From positions 1,364,001 to 1,428,000 of the forward strand of contig NZ_JAFBCR010000001.1 of the NCBI RefSeq assembly GCF_016907795.1: a DNA stretch of 64,000 nucleotides, read 5' to 3'. The notes under the pieces were generated by a model, which saw only the letters and a list, made by a program, of their open reading frames with translations, was not told the origin of the DNA and did not search any database. Both the position numbers and the translations under genes were made by a program. Below, piece after piece: positions 1 to 8,002 of this stretch. The first letter of the stretch is position 1; the number at the start of each line of letters is the position of its first letter. The DNA comes from Kocuria palustris (GTDB lineage: Bacteria > Actinomycetota > Actinomycetes > Actinomycetales > Micrococcaceae).

Positions 1-2
1 GG

Positions 3-1046
3 GCGTGCGTGGACCTGGCCTCGAACGACTACCTGGGGCTCTCCCGGGACCCGCGCGTGGTGGCCGCCGCCCAGCACGCGCTGGGGGAGCACGGCACAGG
101 CTCTCGGGCCTCCCGGCTGGTGACCGGAACCCTGGGGGTCCACGAGGTGCTGGAGCGCGAACTGTGCGAGCTCACTGACCAGCCCGTCGCGCTCGCGTTC
201 TCCAGCGGGTACGCCGCGAACACCGGGGTGCTGACGGCGCTGGGGGACGCGGACACGCTGATCGTCTCGGACGCCCACGCGCACGCGTCCCTGGTGGACG
301 GGGCACGGCTGTCCCAGTCGCCGGTGCGGATCGCGCGGCACGCGGACGTCGCGCACGTGGCGCAGCTGCTGGCGGAGCGCGCGGAGGCGCGCGCCGTCGT
401 GGTCGTGGAGTCCGTGTACTCGGTGTGGGGCGACCACGCGCCGCTCGCGGAGCTGGCCGCGCTCTGCCGCGCCGAGAACGCGCTGCTGCTCGTGGACGAG
501 GCGCACGGGATCGGGGTAGCGGGCGGCGGCCGGGGGCTCGTGCACGAGCTTGGTCTTGCGGGATCGCCGCACGTGGCCGTGACCATGACGCTGTCCAAGG
601 CGCTCGGCGCGCAGGGCGGCGCGGTGCTCGGGTCCGAGGCGCTGCGCGAGCACCTGGTGAACACGGCGCGCCCGTTCATCTTCGACACCGCCCTCGCGCC
701 CGCCTCTGCCGCTGCGGCCACGGAGGCCGCGCGGATCGTGCGGGCGCACCCCGAACTGGTGGAGACCCTGCACGAGCGGGCGCGGTTCGTGGCCTCCGCG
801 CTGGGCACCCCGCCGGCCCGCGCGGCGGTGCAGTCCCTCCCGGTGGCCTCCGCGGAGTCGGCCGTGCGGGCAGCGGAGGTGATCCGTTCCCGGGGCGTGG
901 TGGTGGGGTGCTTCCGCCCGCCCTCGGTCCCGGACGGCATCAGTCGCCTGCGCATCACGGCTCCCGCGGACATGGAACTACACGTTCTGGCCCGGGCGTT
1001 GGACACCGTCCGGGACGTGGTAGGGGACGAACCGCAGGGCGTGTGA
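3..1046 (+). CDS. bioF: 8-amino-7-oxononanoate synthase, 5' end outside window
   Basis: This is a PLP-dependent alpha-oxoamine synthase that condenses pimeloyl-thioester with alanine in biotin synthesis. The visible protein opens at the family's early motif (LASNDYLGL), which normally lies some 35-40 residues in, so the true start is to the left of the window. Other signatures are SGYAANTGVL, the DEAHGIG motif and the PLP-lysine motif TLSKALGAQGG. The frame stays open to the left edge. bioD follows 93 bp downstream in the same direction, which supports a biotin role rather than the related glycine C-acetyltransferase (Kbl). Confidence 0.9.
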   Translation, partial: ACVDLASNDYLGLSRDPRVVAAAQHALGEHGTGSRASRLVTGTLGVHEVLERELCELTDQPVALAFSSGYAANTGVLTALGDADTLIVSDAHAHASLVDGARLSQSPVRIARHADVAHVAQLLAERAEARAVVVVESVYSVWGDHAPLAELAALCRAENALLLVDEAHGIGVAGGGRGLVHELGLAGSPHVAVTMTLSKALGAQGGAVLGSEALREHLVNTARPFIFDTALAPASAAAATEAARIVRAHPELVETLHERARFVASALGTPPARAAVQSLPVASAESAVRAAEVIRSRGVVVGCFRPPSVPDGISRLRITAPADMELHVLARALDTVRDVVGDEPQGV

Positions 1047-1139
1047 GGGGCCGCTCACCCTGCGGAGGAACTGCCCGCCGCCGCGTCAGCCACGTCCAGC
1101 GCACGTGGCCGCACTGCTTTCACTCTGACAGGAGAGACC

Positions 1140-1964
1140 ATGACCACCAATCCCCTGGGCGACCTCGTCGCCTCCCTGGGCCACGCCGTCGTCGTGACGG
1201 GAACCGACACGGACGTGGGCAAGACGTACGCCACGGCGGCGCTCACGGTCTCCGGGTGGAACGTGGGCCGGCGGCGGATCGCGGTCTACAAGCCGCAGCA
1301 GACCGGGATACGGGGCGGGGAACCGGGGGACGTTGACGACGTCGCCCGGCTGGCTCGCGCCGCCGGCGTGCCTTCCGAGGCACTCACCACCGCCGAGGGC
1401 CAGCGTCTCACCGAGCCGATGGCCCCGCCTCCCGCGGCGGCGATCGACGGGGTGGAGCTGCTCCCGCTCTCGGAGCACGTGATGAAAATTGTGGAATTAC
1501 AAGAATCCCACGACCTCGTGATCGTGGAGGGCAGCGGGGGTGTGCTCGTGGAGCTGGACGGGGACCGGCGCACGATTGCGGACCTGGCAGTGGCGTTGCA
1601 GGAGGCTTGTGGGGAGCCAGGCGGGGCGGCCCAAACGGGCCGAGCGGCGGCCGAAACCAGCGGCCAGTTGAGTTCTCCCGAGACGTCCGAGCCCGTGAAC
1701 GCGGTGGAACGTGACGGGGGGACGGTGAGCACTGTGCTGGTGGCGCGCCCGGACCTCGGGACGCTGAACCACACGCTGCTGAGTCTGGAGGCGCTGCTGC
1801 ACCGCGGCGTCGAGGTGGCCGGGGTGGTGCTGGGCAGCTGGCCCGCCGACCCCGACCGCCTCGCGACCTCCAACAGGGAGTACCTCGCGGACCTGCCACC
1901 CGTCGCGGGCCGACGCGTTCCCCTCCTGGGCGCGGTTCCGCGTGGTTGGGGCGGGGCCGCATAG
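1140..1964 (+). CDS. bioD: Dethiobiotin synthetase
   Basis: This enzyme is the ATP-dependent carboxylase that closes the ureido ring of dethiobiotin. The N-terminus has the P-loop of the family (VTGTDTDVGKT, residues ~19-29), followed by YKPQQTG and the VEGSGGVLVEL region. ATG at 1140 follows a good ribosome site (AGGAGAG). The protein has 274 residues, longer than the roughly 225 usual for the family. The excess sits around residues 158-190 in a Gly/Ala/Ser/Glu-rich stretch before VLVARPDLGTLNH. bioA and bioB are not in the window. Confidence 0.9.
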   Translation: MTTNPLGDLVASLGHAVVVTGTDTDVGKTYATAALTVSGWNVGRRRIAVYKPQQTGIRGGEPGDVDDVARLARAAGVPSEALTTAEGQRLTEPMAPPPAAAIDGVELLPLSEHVMKIVELQESHDLVIVEGSGGVLVELDGDRRTIADLAVALQEACGEPGGAAQTGRAAAETSGQLSSPETSEPVNAVERDGGTVSTVLVARPDLGTLNHTLLSLEALLHRGVEVAGVVLGSWPADPDRLATSNREYLADLPPVAGRRVPLLGAVPRGWGGAA

Positions 1965-2051
1965 GAGCGGACGGGCGAAAAGAGGGGGACCGCCGTCGTC
2001 GTCCTAGCCACTCCGCCCACCCGAGCAGGCACCGGCTGCAAAAACTGAGCA

Positions 2052-2081
2052 AGTGCAGATCCGGGGCCCCAAAACTGCACT
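2052..2081. other. Unassigned palindrome between bioD and the insertion sequence
   Basis: AGTGCAG (2052-2058) and CTGCACT (2075-2081) are perfect 7-bp inverted arms around a GGGGCCCC core. The element could be the bioD terminator or a remnant of another repeat. No gene is seen between 1965 and 2121. Confidence 0.35.
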
Positions 2082-2121
2082 AACGGAGCAAACGCAGGCC
2101 CGGCGGCGCAGGTGTGCACTA

Positions 2122-3093
2122 GGGCGTGTCTCCTTTATTGACCATTCCAGCACTGACACGGTGGTGTTGTGACTACGAAGCAACGACACCGAGTATTCAC
2201 TGATGAGCAGTGGGAGAAGATTGAACCTCTCCTACCTTCGAATGCCGGCAAAAGAGCCCGACCGTTTGAAAACAACCGTCGAATCGTCGAGGGAATCGTC
2301 TACCGCTACCGTGTCGGCATCGCCTGGCGCGATCTGCCCCGTGAGCACTTCGGGCCTTGGCAGACGGTATGGAAACGTCACCGCCGCTACGCCGCCGATG
2401 GCACCTGGGACCGGGTGCTGGCCCACGTACTTTCTGATGCTGATGCTGCCGGTGATATCGACTGGAACGTCTCCGTGGATGGCACCATCAATCGTGGCCA
2501 CCAGCATGCAACGAACACGACGCGCCCTGACCAAGACACAGGGGCTACGTCGAATTACAAGAATCTGCCCGATCAGGAGTGTGAGCCGACCGGGCATGGC
2601 ATCGGTCGCTCGCGCGGTGGGCTGACGACGAAGATCCATCATGCCGTCGACGGCAATGGCCGCCCCCTGGCAGTGGTGGTCACCGGTGGACAGCGCCACG
2701 ACGGGGTGATCCTGCCGCAGGTCCTTGCCGATATTCGAGTGCCGCGGGCTGGTGGCGGTCGCTCTCGCACTCGTCCGGATACCGTTCTCGCTGATCGTGC
2801 TTATGGGTCCAGGGCGAATCGCGAGTACCTGCGATCGCGAGGCATTCGGGCAGTGATCCCGGAGAAGAAGGACCAGGTCAGGAGCCGAAAGAGACGCGGG
2901 AGTAAGGGTGGACGGCCGCCGACGTTCGATGCTGGTGCCTATCGGAACCGCAACGTCGTGGAACGCTCGTTTGCCTACGTCAAACAGTGGCGAGGATTAG
3001 CAACGCGCTACGACAAGCTCGCGATCACCTATCGGGCGGCGGTCGTGATCAGCGCGATCCTGACATGGCTACGCCGATAAAGGAGACATGCCC
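2122..3093 (+). mobile_element. IS5-family insertion sequence, complete, 972 bp
   Basis: The element is bounded by near-perfect terminal inverted repeats: the left end GGGCGTGTCTCCTTTAT (2122-2138) matches the complement of the right end (3077-3093) with one mismatch. TA flanks both sides (2120-2121 and 3094-3095), as expected for an IS5-family TA duplication. The ends could also be read as a CTAG target. A single transposase fills the element. The right end lies 22 bp from the first repeat of CRISPR array 1. Base composition is lower in GC than the surrounding housekeeping genes. Confidence 0.92.
2169..3080 (+). CDS. IS5-family DDE transposase
   Basis: This 303-residue transposase is intact. 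The N-terminal DUF4096-type domain carries FTDEQWEKIEPLLP and IAWRDLP...FGPWQTVWKRHRR. The catalytic acidic residues are visible in SVDGTINR (first D), VLADRAYGS (second D) and NVVERSFAYVKQWR (E, in the Y-x2-R-x3-E-x6-K-like block). GTG at 2169 is the likely start. The stop codon lies inside the right inverted repeat. No frameshift is seen, so the element may still be active. Confidence 0.92.
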   Translation: MTTKQRHRVFTDEQWEKIEPLLPSNAGKRARPFENNRRIVEGIVYRYRVGIAWRDLPREHFGPWQTVWKRHRRYAADGTWDRVLAHVLSDADAAGDIDWNVSVDGTINRGHQHATNTTRPDQDTGATSNYKNLPDQECEPTGHGIGRSRGGLTTKIHHAVDGNGRPLAVVVTGGQRHDGVILPQVLADIRVPRAGGGRSRTRPDTVLADRAYGSRANREYLRSRGIRAVIPEKKDQVRSRKRRGSKGGRPPTFDAGAYRNRNVVERSFAYVKQWRGLATRYDKLAITYRAAVVISAILTWLRR

Positions 3094-3115
3094 TAGGCAT
3101 TGCGAGACCTTGCAG

Positions 3116-3448
3116 GGCTCATCCCCGCCTGCGCGGGGAGCACAACGGCCCCAGCGTGTTCGTGTACAGAGACCGGGGCTCATCCCCGCCTGCGCGGGGA
3201 GCACATGATTACGCTCGGCGCCGACATGAGCTCGATGGGCTCATCCCCGCCTGCGCGGGGAGCACCCGTCGCCGTAGCGGAGCAGCCCGCCTGCGAGGGG
3301 CTCATCCCCGCCTGCGCGGGGAGCACACGCTGCCTTCGCTCTGCAGGACGTGCCACGCCGGCTCATCCCCGCCTGCGCGGGGAGCACCTGGGTGTCGTCG
3401 GCTTCGGGTCGGTAGGTGCAGGCTCATCCCCGCCTGCGCGGGGAGCAC
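3116..3448 (-). CRISPR. CRISPR array 1, type I-E, 6 repeats and 5 spacers
   Basis: 28-bp repeats start at 3116, 3177, 3238, 3299, 3360 and 3421, with 33-bp spacers of unrelated sequence. All six repeats have the palindromic CCCCGCCTGCGCGGGG core. Read on the minus strand the repeat starts GTGCTCCCC and ends GGGGATGAGCC, the type I-E form whose 3' end gives the crRNA 5' handle, so transcription is leftward. The leader side is at 3449, next to cas2. The repeats show no decay at the left end, which lies 22 bp from the insertion sequence. Confidence 0.97.
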
Positions 3449-3550
3449 TTCCTGACTAGGAGTGATGATGGGCACGACCGCGGAATCAATTCGACTCGGC
3501 AGATTTGCTTCCGCGTCTTCTGCGCTGGAACTGACGTCCGCGCAGCGCGC
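3449..3550 (-). promoter_or_regulatory. Leader of CRISPR array 1 (approximate extent)
   Basis: TTCCTGAC abuts the last right-hand repeat at 3449-3456. The same octamer lies two bases from the last repeat of array 2 (14867-14874), so it is probably a leader-anchoring motif. Only 37 bp separate the array from the cas2 stop codon, so the leader probably extends into the cas2 3' end. The right-hand limit is a guess. Confidence 0.5.
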
Positions 3551-3872
3551 CCCCGGCCTGACTCCACCCCTTTCGCATGGCTCCGCCCACCGATGCGCCT
3601 GGTGCAGCAGGGCGCCGCATGAGGGTGAGTCCATCCAGGTCCACCGGGGTCCAATGATGCCGATGCACCTCGAACCGCAGCTTCTGCTCGCCCGGCGCGG
3701 ACCAGATGAGAATCGCACGACCACTGCCCGAGGTGTCTTTGGTCCGCTCCCAAAGCTCCTCGCGGACTCGAGCGGAAACCGTTCCGATGAACACGCCCGC
3801 GGATACTTCGTAGAGCCACTTCGTGAGATCACCGCGCAACCCCACCGGACACGCGGAGAGGACCAGGACCAT
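3486..3872 (-). CDS. cas2: CRISPR-associated endonuclease Cas2, type I-E, long C-terminal tail
   Basis: This is the subunit that dimerises between Cas1 dimers in the spacer-integration complex. The I-E Cas2 core is clear: VLVLSACPVGLRGDLTKWLYE, then VSARVREELWE and the QKLRFEVHRHHWTPVDLDGL segment. The start ATG at 3872 overlaps the cas1 stop by one base (TGATG). The protein has 128 residues against roughly 95-110 in the family. The last ~40 are Gly/Ala/Arg-rich and lack a recognisable domain; in particular there is no DnaQ-type exonuclease fusion. The 3' end runs into the likely leader of array 1. Confidence 0.92.
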   Translation of the reverse strand: MVLVLSACPVGLRGDLTKWLYEVSAGVFIGTVSARVREELWERTKDTSGSGRAILIWSAPGEQKLRFEVHRHHWTPVDLDGLTLMRRPAAPGASVGGAMRKGWSQAGGALRGRQFQRRRRGSKSAESN

Positions 3873-4858
3873 CACGGATCGCTCCCGTCGTAATTGCGCC
3901 CGGCGGTAGCGCGCTGCTCTCCGCGCCCTGACCAGATGGACAAGGAGTGGTCGTAGGCGATCTGAGGCTCCGCCTCAATCTCCTGGGCCGTCAGGAACAG
4001 CTCACGCAGGACAGCAACGCAACGGTCCATGACACGGGACCGAATCAGATGATCTCGTAGGTGCCGACGGACGTCGTTCTCCGGATCATCGGATCCGCTC
4101 GCCACCACATCGAAAGCGGCAGGAATGGTAGTCGTGGCTTTGAACAGGTCGGCGATGTCATATACCAGGCTCTGATCGTGCCCGACATGGACGAATCCCA
4201 GCCCAGGAGCCATGCCGAGTGTGTGGATGACTGCCACCGCTACGCCGTAGAGACAGCTGTTGGCGCTCGACAGCGCTCTGTTCAGCGCGTCTGACCCTGC
4301 GAAGTCCTCGGGGTCGTAGTCCCGCCGCGCCCAGGCGACACCCGTTCGATCGGAATGCTGTCGATACAGCGCCCTCATCCTCGCGCCTTCACGACCCCGC
4401 AGCTGCTGCATGGTGAGCCCGGAGACATCCTCGTCGGGAAACCTGAACTCATACATGAGCCGGGCGACTTCCAACCTTCGGCGCTGGCTGGCGAACGCAC
4501 GAGCCTGCGCCTCGAGCATCCTGGACGACCCCGCCAGCGGTCGCCCGGCCGCATAGCAGCGAACTCCTCCCTCTCCGACCCATACCACCGTCGCCCCGGA
4601 CGAGCCCAGCAGTGCCATCGCCGACTGCGTCACCCGTGTGCCGGGGCCGAGCAGCAGCGCACCGATCACGGCGGCGGGAATATGCACGACTCCTTGCTCA
4701 TCGGTGGCGGTCACGGCATTCGCATCGCGGTGTACCGTGCATCGCTCCAGATATACAAAGCTGAGTCGGTCTGAGGCGGTGACCAGCTCACGACTCTCCG
4801 GCGGTGGCGCACCCGTCACGGGCCGACCTGACCTCGAGCCAGTGTCATCAGTCCGCAT
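3872..4858 (-). CDS. cas1: CRISPR-associated integrase Cas1, type I-E
   Basis: Metal-dependent integrase that, with Cas2, inserts new spacers at the leader end. The protein has about 328 residues from ATG at 4858. The I-E N-terminus is recognisable (LVTASDRLSFVYLERC). The putative metal ligands lie in GREGARMRALY (Glu) and in the block GFVHVGHDQSLVYDIADL (His, Asp). The chosen start overlaps the 3' end of cas6e by 43 bp. The frame stays open further upstream, but that part has no family similarity. A later start just before LVTAS would give a size closer to the usual ~305. Confidence 0.93.
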   Translation of the reverse strand: MRTDDTGSRSGRPVTGAPPPESRELVTASDRLSFVYLERCTVHRDANAVTATDEQGVVHIPAAVIGALLLGPGTRVTQSAMALLGSSGATVVWVGEGGVRCYAAGRPLAGSSRMLEAQARAFASQRRRLEVARLMYEFRFPDEDVSGLTMQQLRGREGARMRALYRQHSDRTGVAWARRDYDPEDFAGSDALNRALSSANSCLYGVAVAVIHTLGMAPGLGFVHVGHDQSLVYDIADLFKATTTIPAAFDVVASGSDDPENDVRRHLRDHLIRSRVMDRCVAVLRELFLTAQEIEAEPQIAYDHSLSIWSGRGEQRATAGRNYDGSDP

Positions 4859-5520
4859 CCGTAGGCCTTGCCGCGCCCCATTCCATTGACGAGAGCAGCT
4901 CTCAGCACGCCCGGATCCGTCACCTGGAGGCCTCCGGTCATCGCCACCTGACGCTGGGTGACAACATGCCCCGGGCCTCCGGCATCCTTGCGGAAGGACC
5001 GGTCTTCCCGCCCGATCACATGTGCGGCAGGGAAGTCTGGAGCCCTTTCGGTGACGATCTCGTCCGGGAGCTGCTGGCGCCGCAGAGCGAAGCCCCAGCC
5101 GCCGGCTCGCCGATCCAGCCACTCGATGCATGCCTGTTCACCGACCAGCGGTAGGACCTTGCCACGAGAGCCATGGACGAACTTCCGCTTGACCGGGTTT
5201 GCGGTCAAACGGAACCCGAAGCGCTGACCCTTCTGCAGCCCTTGCAGGAAACGCCCATAGTCCGTGGTCTCGCCGGGGGCCTGCTCCCACCCCGCCTGTT
5301 CCACGAGATGCCTGAATTCAGGACGATCGGGAGAAACGACGTACAGACGGACGTCGTGGGCCTCACGGTCCACGCGCCAGAGGAGTCGTCCCTCACCGGG
5401 TTCCTGTCGTGGCGGCGGAAAGCAGGACTCGACGGCGGCGTGCATAGCCCGTGGATTCGCCAGCAGCTTCTTGGCCTCGCGTCGCTGCGGATTGATCTGG
5501 AATCGACTGAAGAACATCAT
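4816..5520 (-). CDS. cas6e: crRNA endoribonuclease Cas6e (CasE/Cse3)
   Basis: This protein cleaves the precursor crRNA 3' of the repeat hairpin and stays in the Cascade complex. It has 234 residues. Visible features are the likely catalytic histidine in AMHAAVE (residue ~27), the second RAMP half beginning near FGFRLTANPVKR, and the C-terminal glycine-rich loop GMGRGKAYGCGLMTL. Its ATG overlaps the cas5e stop by 4 bp, a sign of translational coupling. Its preferred substrate should be the palindromic repeats of both arrays. Confidence 0.95.
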   Translation of the reverse strand: MMFFSRFQINPQRREAKKLLANPRAMHAAVESCFPPPRQEPGEGRLLWRVDREAHDVRLYVVSPDRPEFRHLVEQAGWEQAPGETTDYGRFLQGLQKGQRFGFRLTANPVKRKFVHGSRGKVLPLVGEQACIEWLDRRAGGWGFALRRQQLPDEIVTERAPDFPAAHVIGREDRSFRKDAGGPGHVVTQRQVAMTGGLQVTDPGVLRAALVNGMGRGKAYGCGLMTLARGQVGP

Positions 5521-6221
5521 CCGGCTTTCGCTGTCTGGAAGAACGGGTCCGTCTCCGCCTGGCCGTCAGGATTCTCCACGAGGACCGGGGCCGGACGGTA
5601 GACACCGCGAGTGGCATATGTGCGGCGCCGGGAGTCGAAGCTAACCGGGACGTCCTGCACGGTGTCACCCACCTCCCCCGGGCGAGCATCGCGGGCCAGG
5701 GGGAGGATCACCTGCTGGGGCGCCTCCTTGCGATACCAAGTCGAGGCCAGCCAGGGAGACGCCTCCAGGTCCCGTAGGGCAGCCTCGACATCGTCACCGT
5801 CGACGACGCCGCAGAGCAGATCGACCGGTGCAGGGCACGCACGCCTGCCCAGGAACAGCGGGAAGCGCGGCGAATCGACAGCAGCGGCCAAGGCCTCGAT
5901 GAGCTCCGCCGAGCCAGCCACTGCGGCCATGTATGCGGCATCGACCCGATAGTGCCGAGTGGACAACGAGCTGTTGGCAGCACCTGGGACGCGAGCTGTG
6001 TGGTAATCGCTCATCAGCTTGCCCGGCTGATCCACACGAACACCGAACTCTAGGTCGGCAAGATCCTGCAGGTCCGCGTCGCGAGGCCGACCCTCGGCAG
6101 CTGCCAGCAGTCCGACAACACCGGACTTGCTGGGCTCCTGCCCGGCCTCACGGGTTCGATAGCGCGAGGAGACCCCCCAGGACTGCTGCGGCCCCTTCAG
6201 CCGTAGGAGAAGCACGCTCAT
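5517..6221 (-). CDS. cas5e: Cascade subunit Cas5e (CasD)
   Basis: This RAMP protein caps the 5' handle of the crRNA in Cascade. The family N-terminus is clear (LLLRLKGPQQSWGVSSRYRT), followed by the PSKSGVVGLLAAAEGR helix and DYHTARV. The length of 234 residues is normal. It overlaps cas7e and cas6e by 4 bp on either side, inside the co-transcribed cas block. Confidence 0.94.
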   Translation of the reverse strand: MSVLLLRLKGPQQSWGVSSRYRTREAGQEPSKSGVVGLLAAAEGRPRDADLQDLADLEFGVRVDQPGKLMSDYHTARVPGAANSSLSTRHYRVDAAYMAAVAGSAELIEALAAAVDSPRFPLFLGRRACPAPVDLLCGVVDGDDVEAALRDLEASPWLASTWYRKEAPQQVILPLARDARPGEVGDTVQDVPVSFDSRRRTYATRGVYRPAPVLVENPDGQAETDPFFQTAKAG

Positions 6222-7357
6222 GCCGTTCCCTCTCCGACGGCCTCCACCGACTCCACGACCTCGCCCAGCTGTTCGAGGAGTCGGGCCAGTGCAACGGGCT
6301 CCCCCAGCGGTTCAGCAGCCTCACGTAGGCTCGGAACGGCGATGAACGACTTCACCTGCGGAATGAGCCCATAGGTCGACTCCACGCTCTGCGCTTCCTC
6401 AGCCAACCGTCGAACCGCCAGAACACGACGGTCCTGCGCCTCGGCCGCAGCAACGGGGGTCTCGAAGGCGTTGACGTAGCTCACCGGACGACGGTCCCGA
6501 ACCGCTATCGCCACCACCTCCGGCAGCGTATGCGAAGCGAAGGTGTTCTGCTTGCCGCTGGGCAGCGTCTCGACGAACGTGGTGGCGAAAGCTCTGAGGG
6601 CGCGCACAGCAGCATCTTTGGAGCCGAGGTTGCTGATCAGCAGATCGACATTCACGGTCGCGTAGCGGTAGATGGTCGAGGACATCATCTCGATCGTGCC
6701 CATCATTCCGGCACCGGTCTCCTCGTCCTGTCGCTGAAGATCGTCGACAGCCGTGTAGAAGTCGAAATCCGGCTCGGCGCCGTGGACGCCCAGACCGTGC
6801 GCCATCTGCACCGCCGCGTCCACATTCAGCGATGCATCGTCGGCGACCATGCGGCCGAACAGCGCCACGTCCACGGAATGCTCGGAATCGAGGATCTGCT
6901 GAGCCTCCTTCTTCGTGGAGAAACCCTCGTCGCCGTACTCGATGAGCTTCTGGGCAAGGCGCTCGATCTGGTGGTTCCCGAGGAACATGAGGTAGCCAGC
7001 CGCAGGCTTCTTGGCACCCTCATCAGCCTTGGGCTTCTTGGGAGCGGCGATCTTGATGCCGGCCTTCGAGAAAGCGGCCTCGGCCCAGGCGAGCGCCTTC
7101 TCCTCATCGATCGACGGGTCCAGCTCCACCACCTTGCGAGCGGCGAGCTCCACCACCCGCTTGGTGCGAACCCCCAGATCCGAAGCGTCCATGTGCTCGC
7201 CGAAGGCCTTGCGCTGAGCCGCCTTGAGCGCCTGGGAAGAGATCCGCTGACGGCGCACGCCCCCGAATACGGCGCTCTTGGGGGAGCCGTCTTCCCCACG
7301 ATTCACGTTGCTAGGGGCCAGGGTGTGCAAGGCGTGGAAATCGATGAAGGTCGTCAT
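6218..7357 (-). CDS. cas7e: Cascade backbone subunit Cas7e (CasC)
   Basis: Six copies of this subunit form the Cascade backbone along the crRNA spacer. It has 379 residues. The N-terminus carries FIDFHALHTLAPSNVNRG and the SAVFGGVRRQRISSQALKAA segment typical of CasC/Cse4. The thumb/RRM region includes ALFGRMVADD and the C-terminal part NTFASHTLPEVVAIAVRDRRP. ATG at 7357 follows AAAGGA. The gap to cse2 is 21 bp, and it overlaps cas5e by 4 bp. Confidence 0.95.
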   Translation of the reverse strand: MTTFIDFHALHTLAPSNVNRGEDGSPKSAVFGGVRRQRISSQALKAAQRKAFGEHMDASDLGVRTKRVVELAARKVVELDPSIDEEKALAWAEAAFSKAGIKIAAPKKPKADEGAKKPAAGYLMFLGNHQIERLAQKLIEYGDEGFSTKKEAQQILDSEHSVDVALFGRMVADDASLNVDAAVQMAHGLGVHGAEPDFDFYTAVDDLQRQDEETGAGMMGTIEMMSSTIYRYATVNVDLLISNLGSKDAAVRALRAFATTFVETLPSGKQNTFASHTLPEVVAIAVRDRRPVSYVNAFETPVAAAEAQDRRVLAVRRLAEEAQSVESTYGLIPQVKSFIAVPSLREAAEPLGEPVALARLLEQLGEVVESVEAVGEGTA

Positions 7358-7378
7358 GTCAGGTCCTTTCAGGGAGGA

Positions 7379-8002
7379 TCAGGCGGGCTGGTCTGAAGCA
7401 GCTTCTGTGAATGCAGCGTCGGTGCTCTTGGCGGTCGAGGAGAACGCCCGATAGAAGTCCCGCCCCCATCGACGACTGATGCTGTCGCGGTGGCGGTCTA
7501 CCTGGAGGAGATAGAGGTCCCAAGCGAGCTGTCCGTGGTCGAGCGGAATCCCATCGGCGGACAGCAGCCCCATCAGAGACCTGAGGTGATAGGCCCTGCT
7601 TCTAGGGCTCTGGGCTCCGAGCAGTGCGTCATATCTCTTCTTGGTGGACGGTGCCCGTCCGCGCATCAGCCGCCCCATGGCGTACCCGAAGCTCCTCCCA
7701 TCGCTGTAGTGCATCTGCGAGGTGTTGCCTCGCTGGTGGACGCCGTACAGCGTCAGCGACTGATGCACCGCGGATTCCGCAGGACTAGGCTCATCCCCGC
7801 GTCCGATGAGATTCTGTGGAGTGACTTCGAGCGCTATCTCCCACATCTGCGGCGTGTGCCCCGGGGCTTCGTCGACACATTGCCGCAGAAGAGCCAAGAT
7901 GGCGCGTGCCTGCGGGTCTCCGGCGAGGAACCTCGCCTGGAGCTGAGAGACATATGCCCCGGTCCCCGCATTCAACTCAGGGGTGGAATCTGTCGTCGTC
8001 AT
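7379..8002 (-). CDS. cse2: Cascade small subunit Cse2 (CasB)
   Basis: Two copies of this subunit bind the displaced target strand in Cascade. The protein has 207 residues from ATG at 8002, which overlaps the cas8e stop by 4 bp. The family shows as an all-helical protein with basic segments: ARAILALLRQC near the N-terminus, SFGYAMGRLMRG and SPRSRAYHLRSLMGLL in the middle, and DWDLYLLQ-like helices near the C-terminus. The open frame continues upstream, but only inside cas8e. Confidence 0.92.
   Translation of the reverse strand: MTTTDSTPELNAGTGAYVSQLQARFLAGDPQARAILALLRQCVDEAPGHTPQMWEIALEVTPQNLIGRGDEPSPAESAVHQSLTLYGVHQRGNTSQMHYSDGRSFGYAMGRLMRGRAPSTKKRYDALLGAQSPRSRAYHLRSLMGLLSADGIPLDHGQLAWDLYLLQVDRHRDSISRRWGRDFYRAFSSTAKSTDAAFTEAASDQPA

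Noticed and set aside
3486-3872. Cas2 fused to a DnaQ-type exonuclease
   Set aside because: The C-terminal tail is short, low-complexity and has no DEDD motifs.
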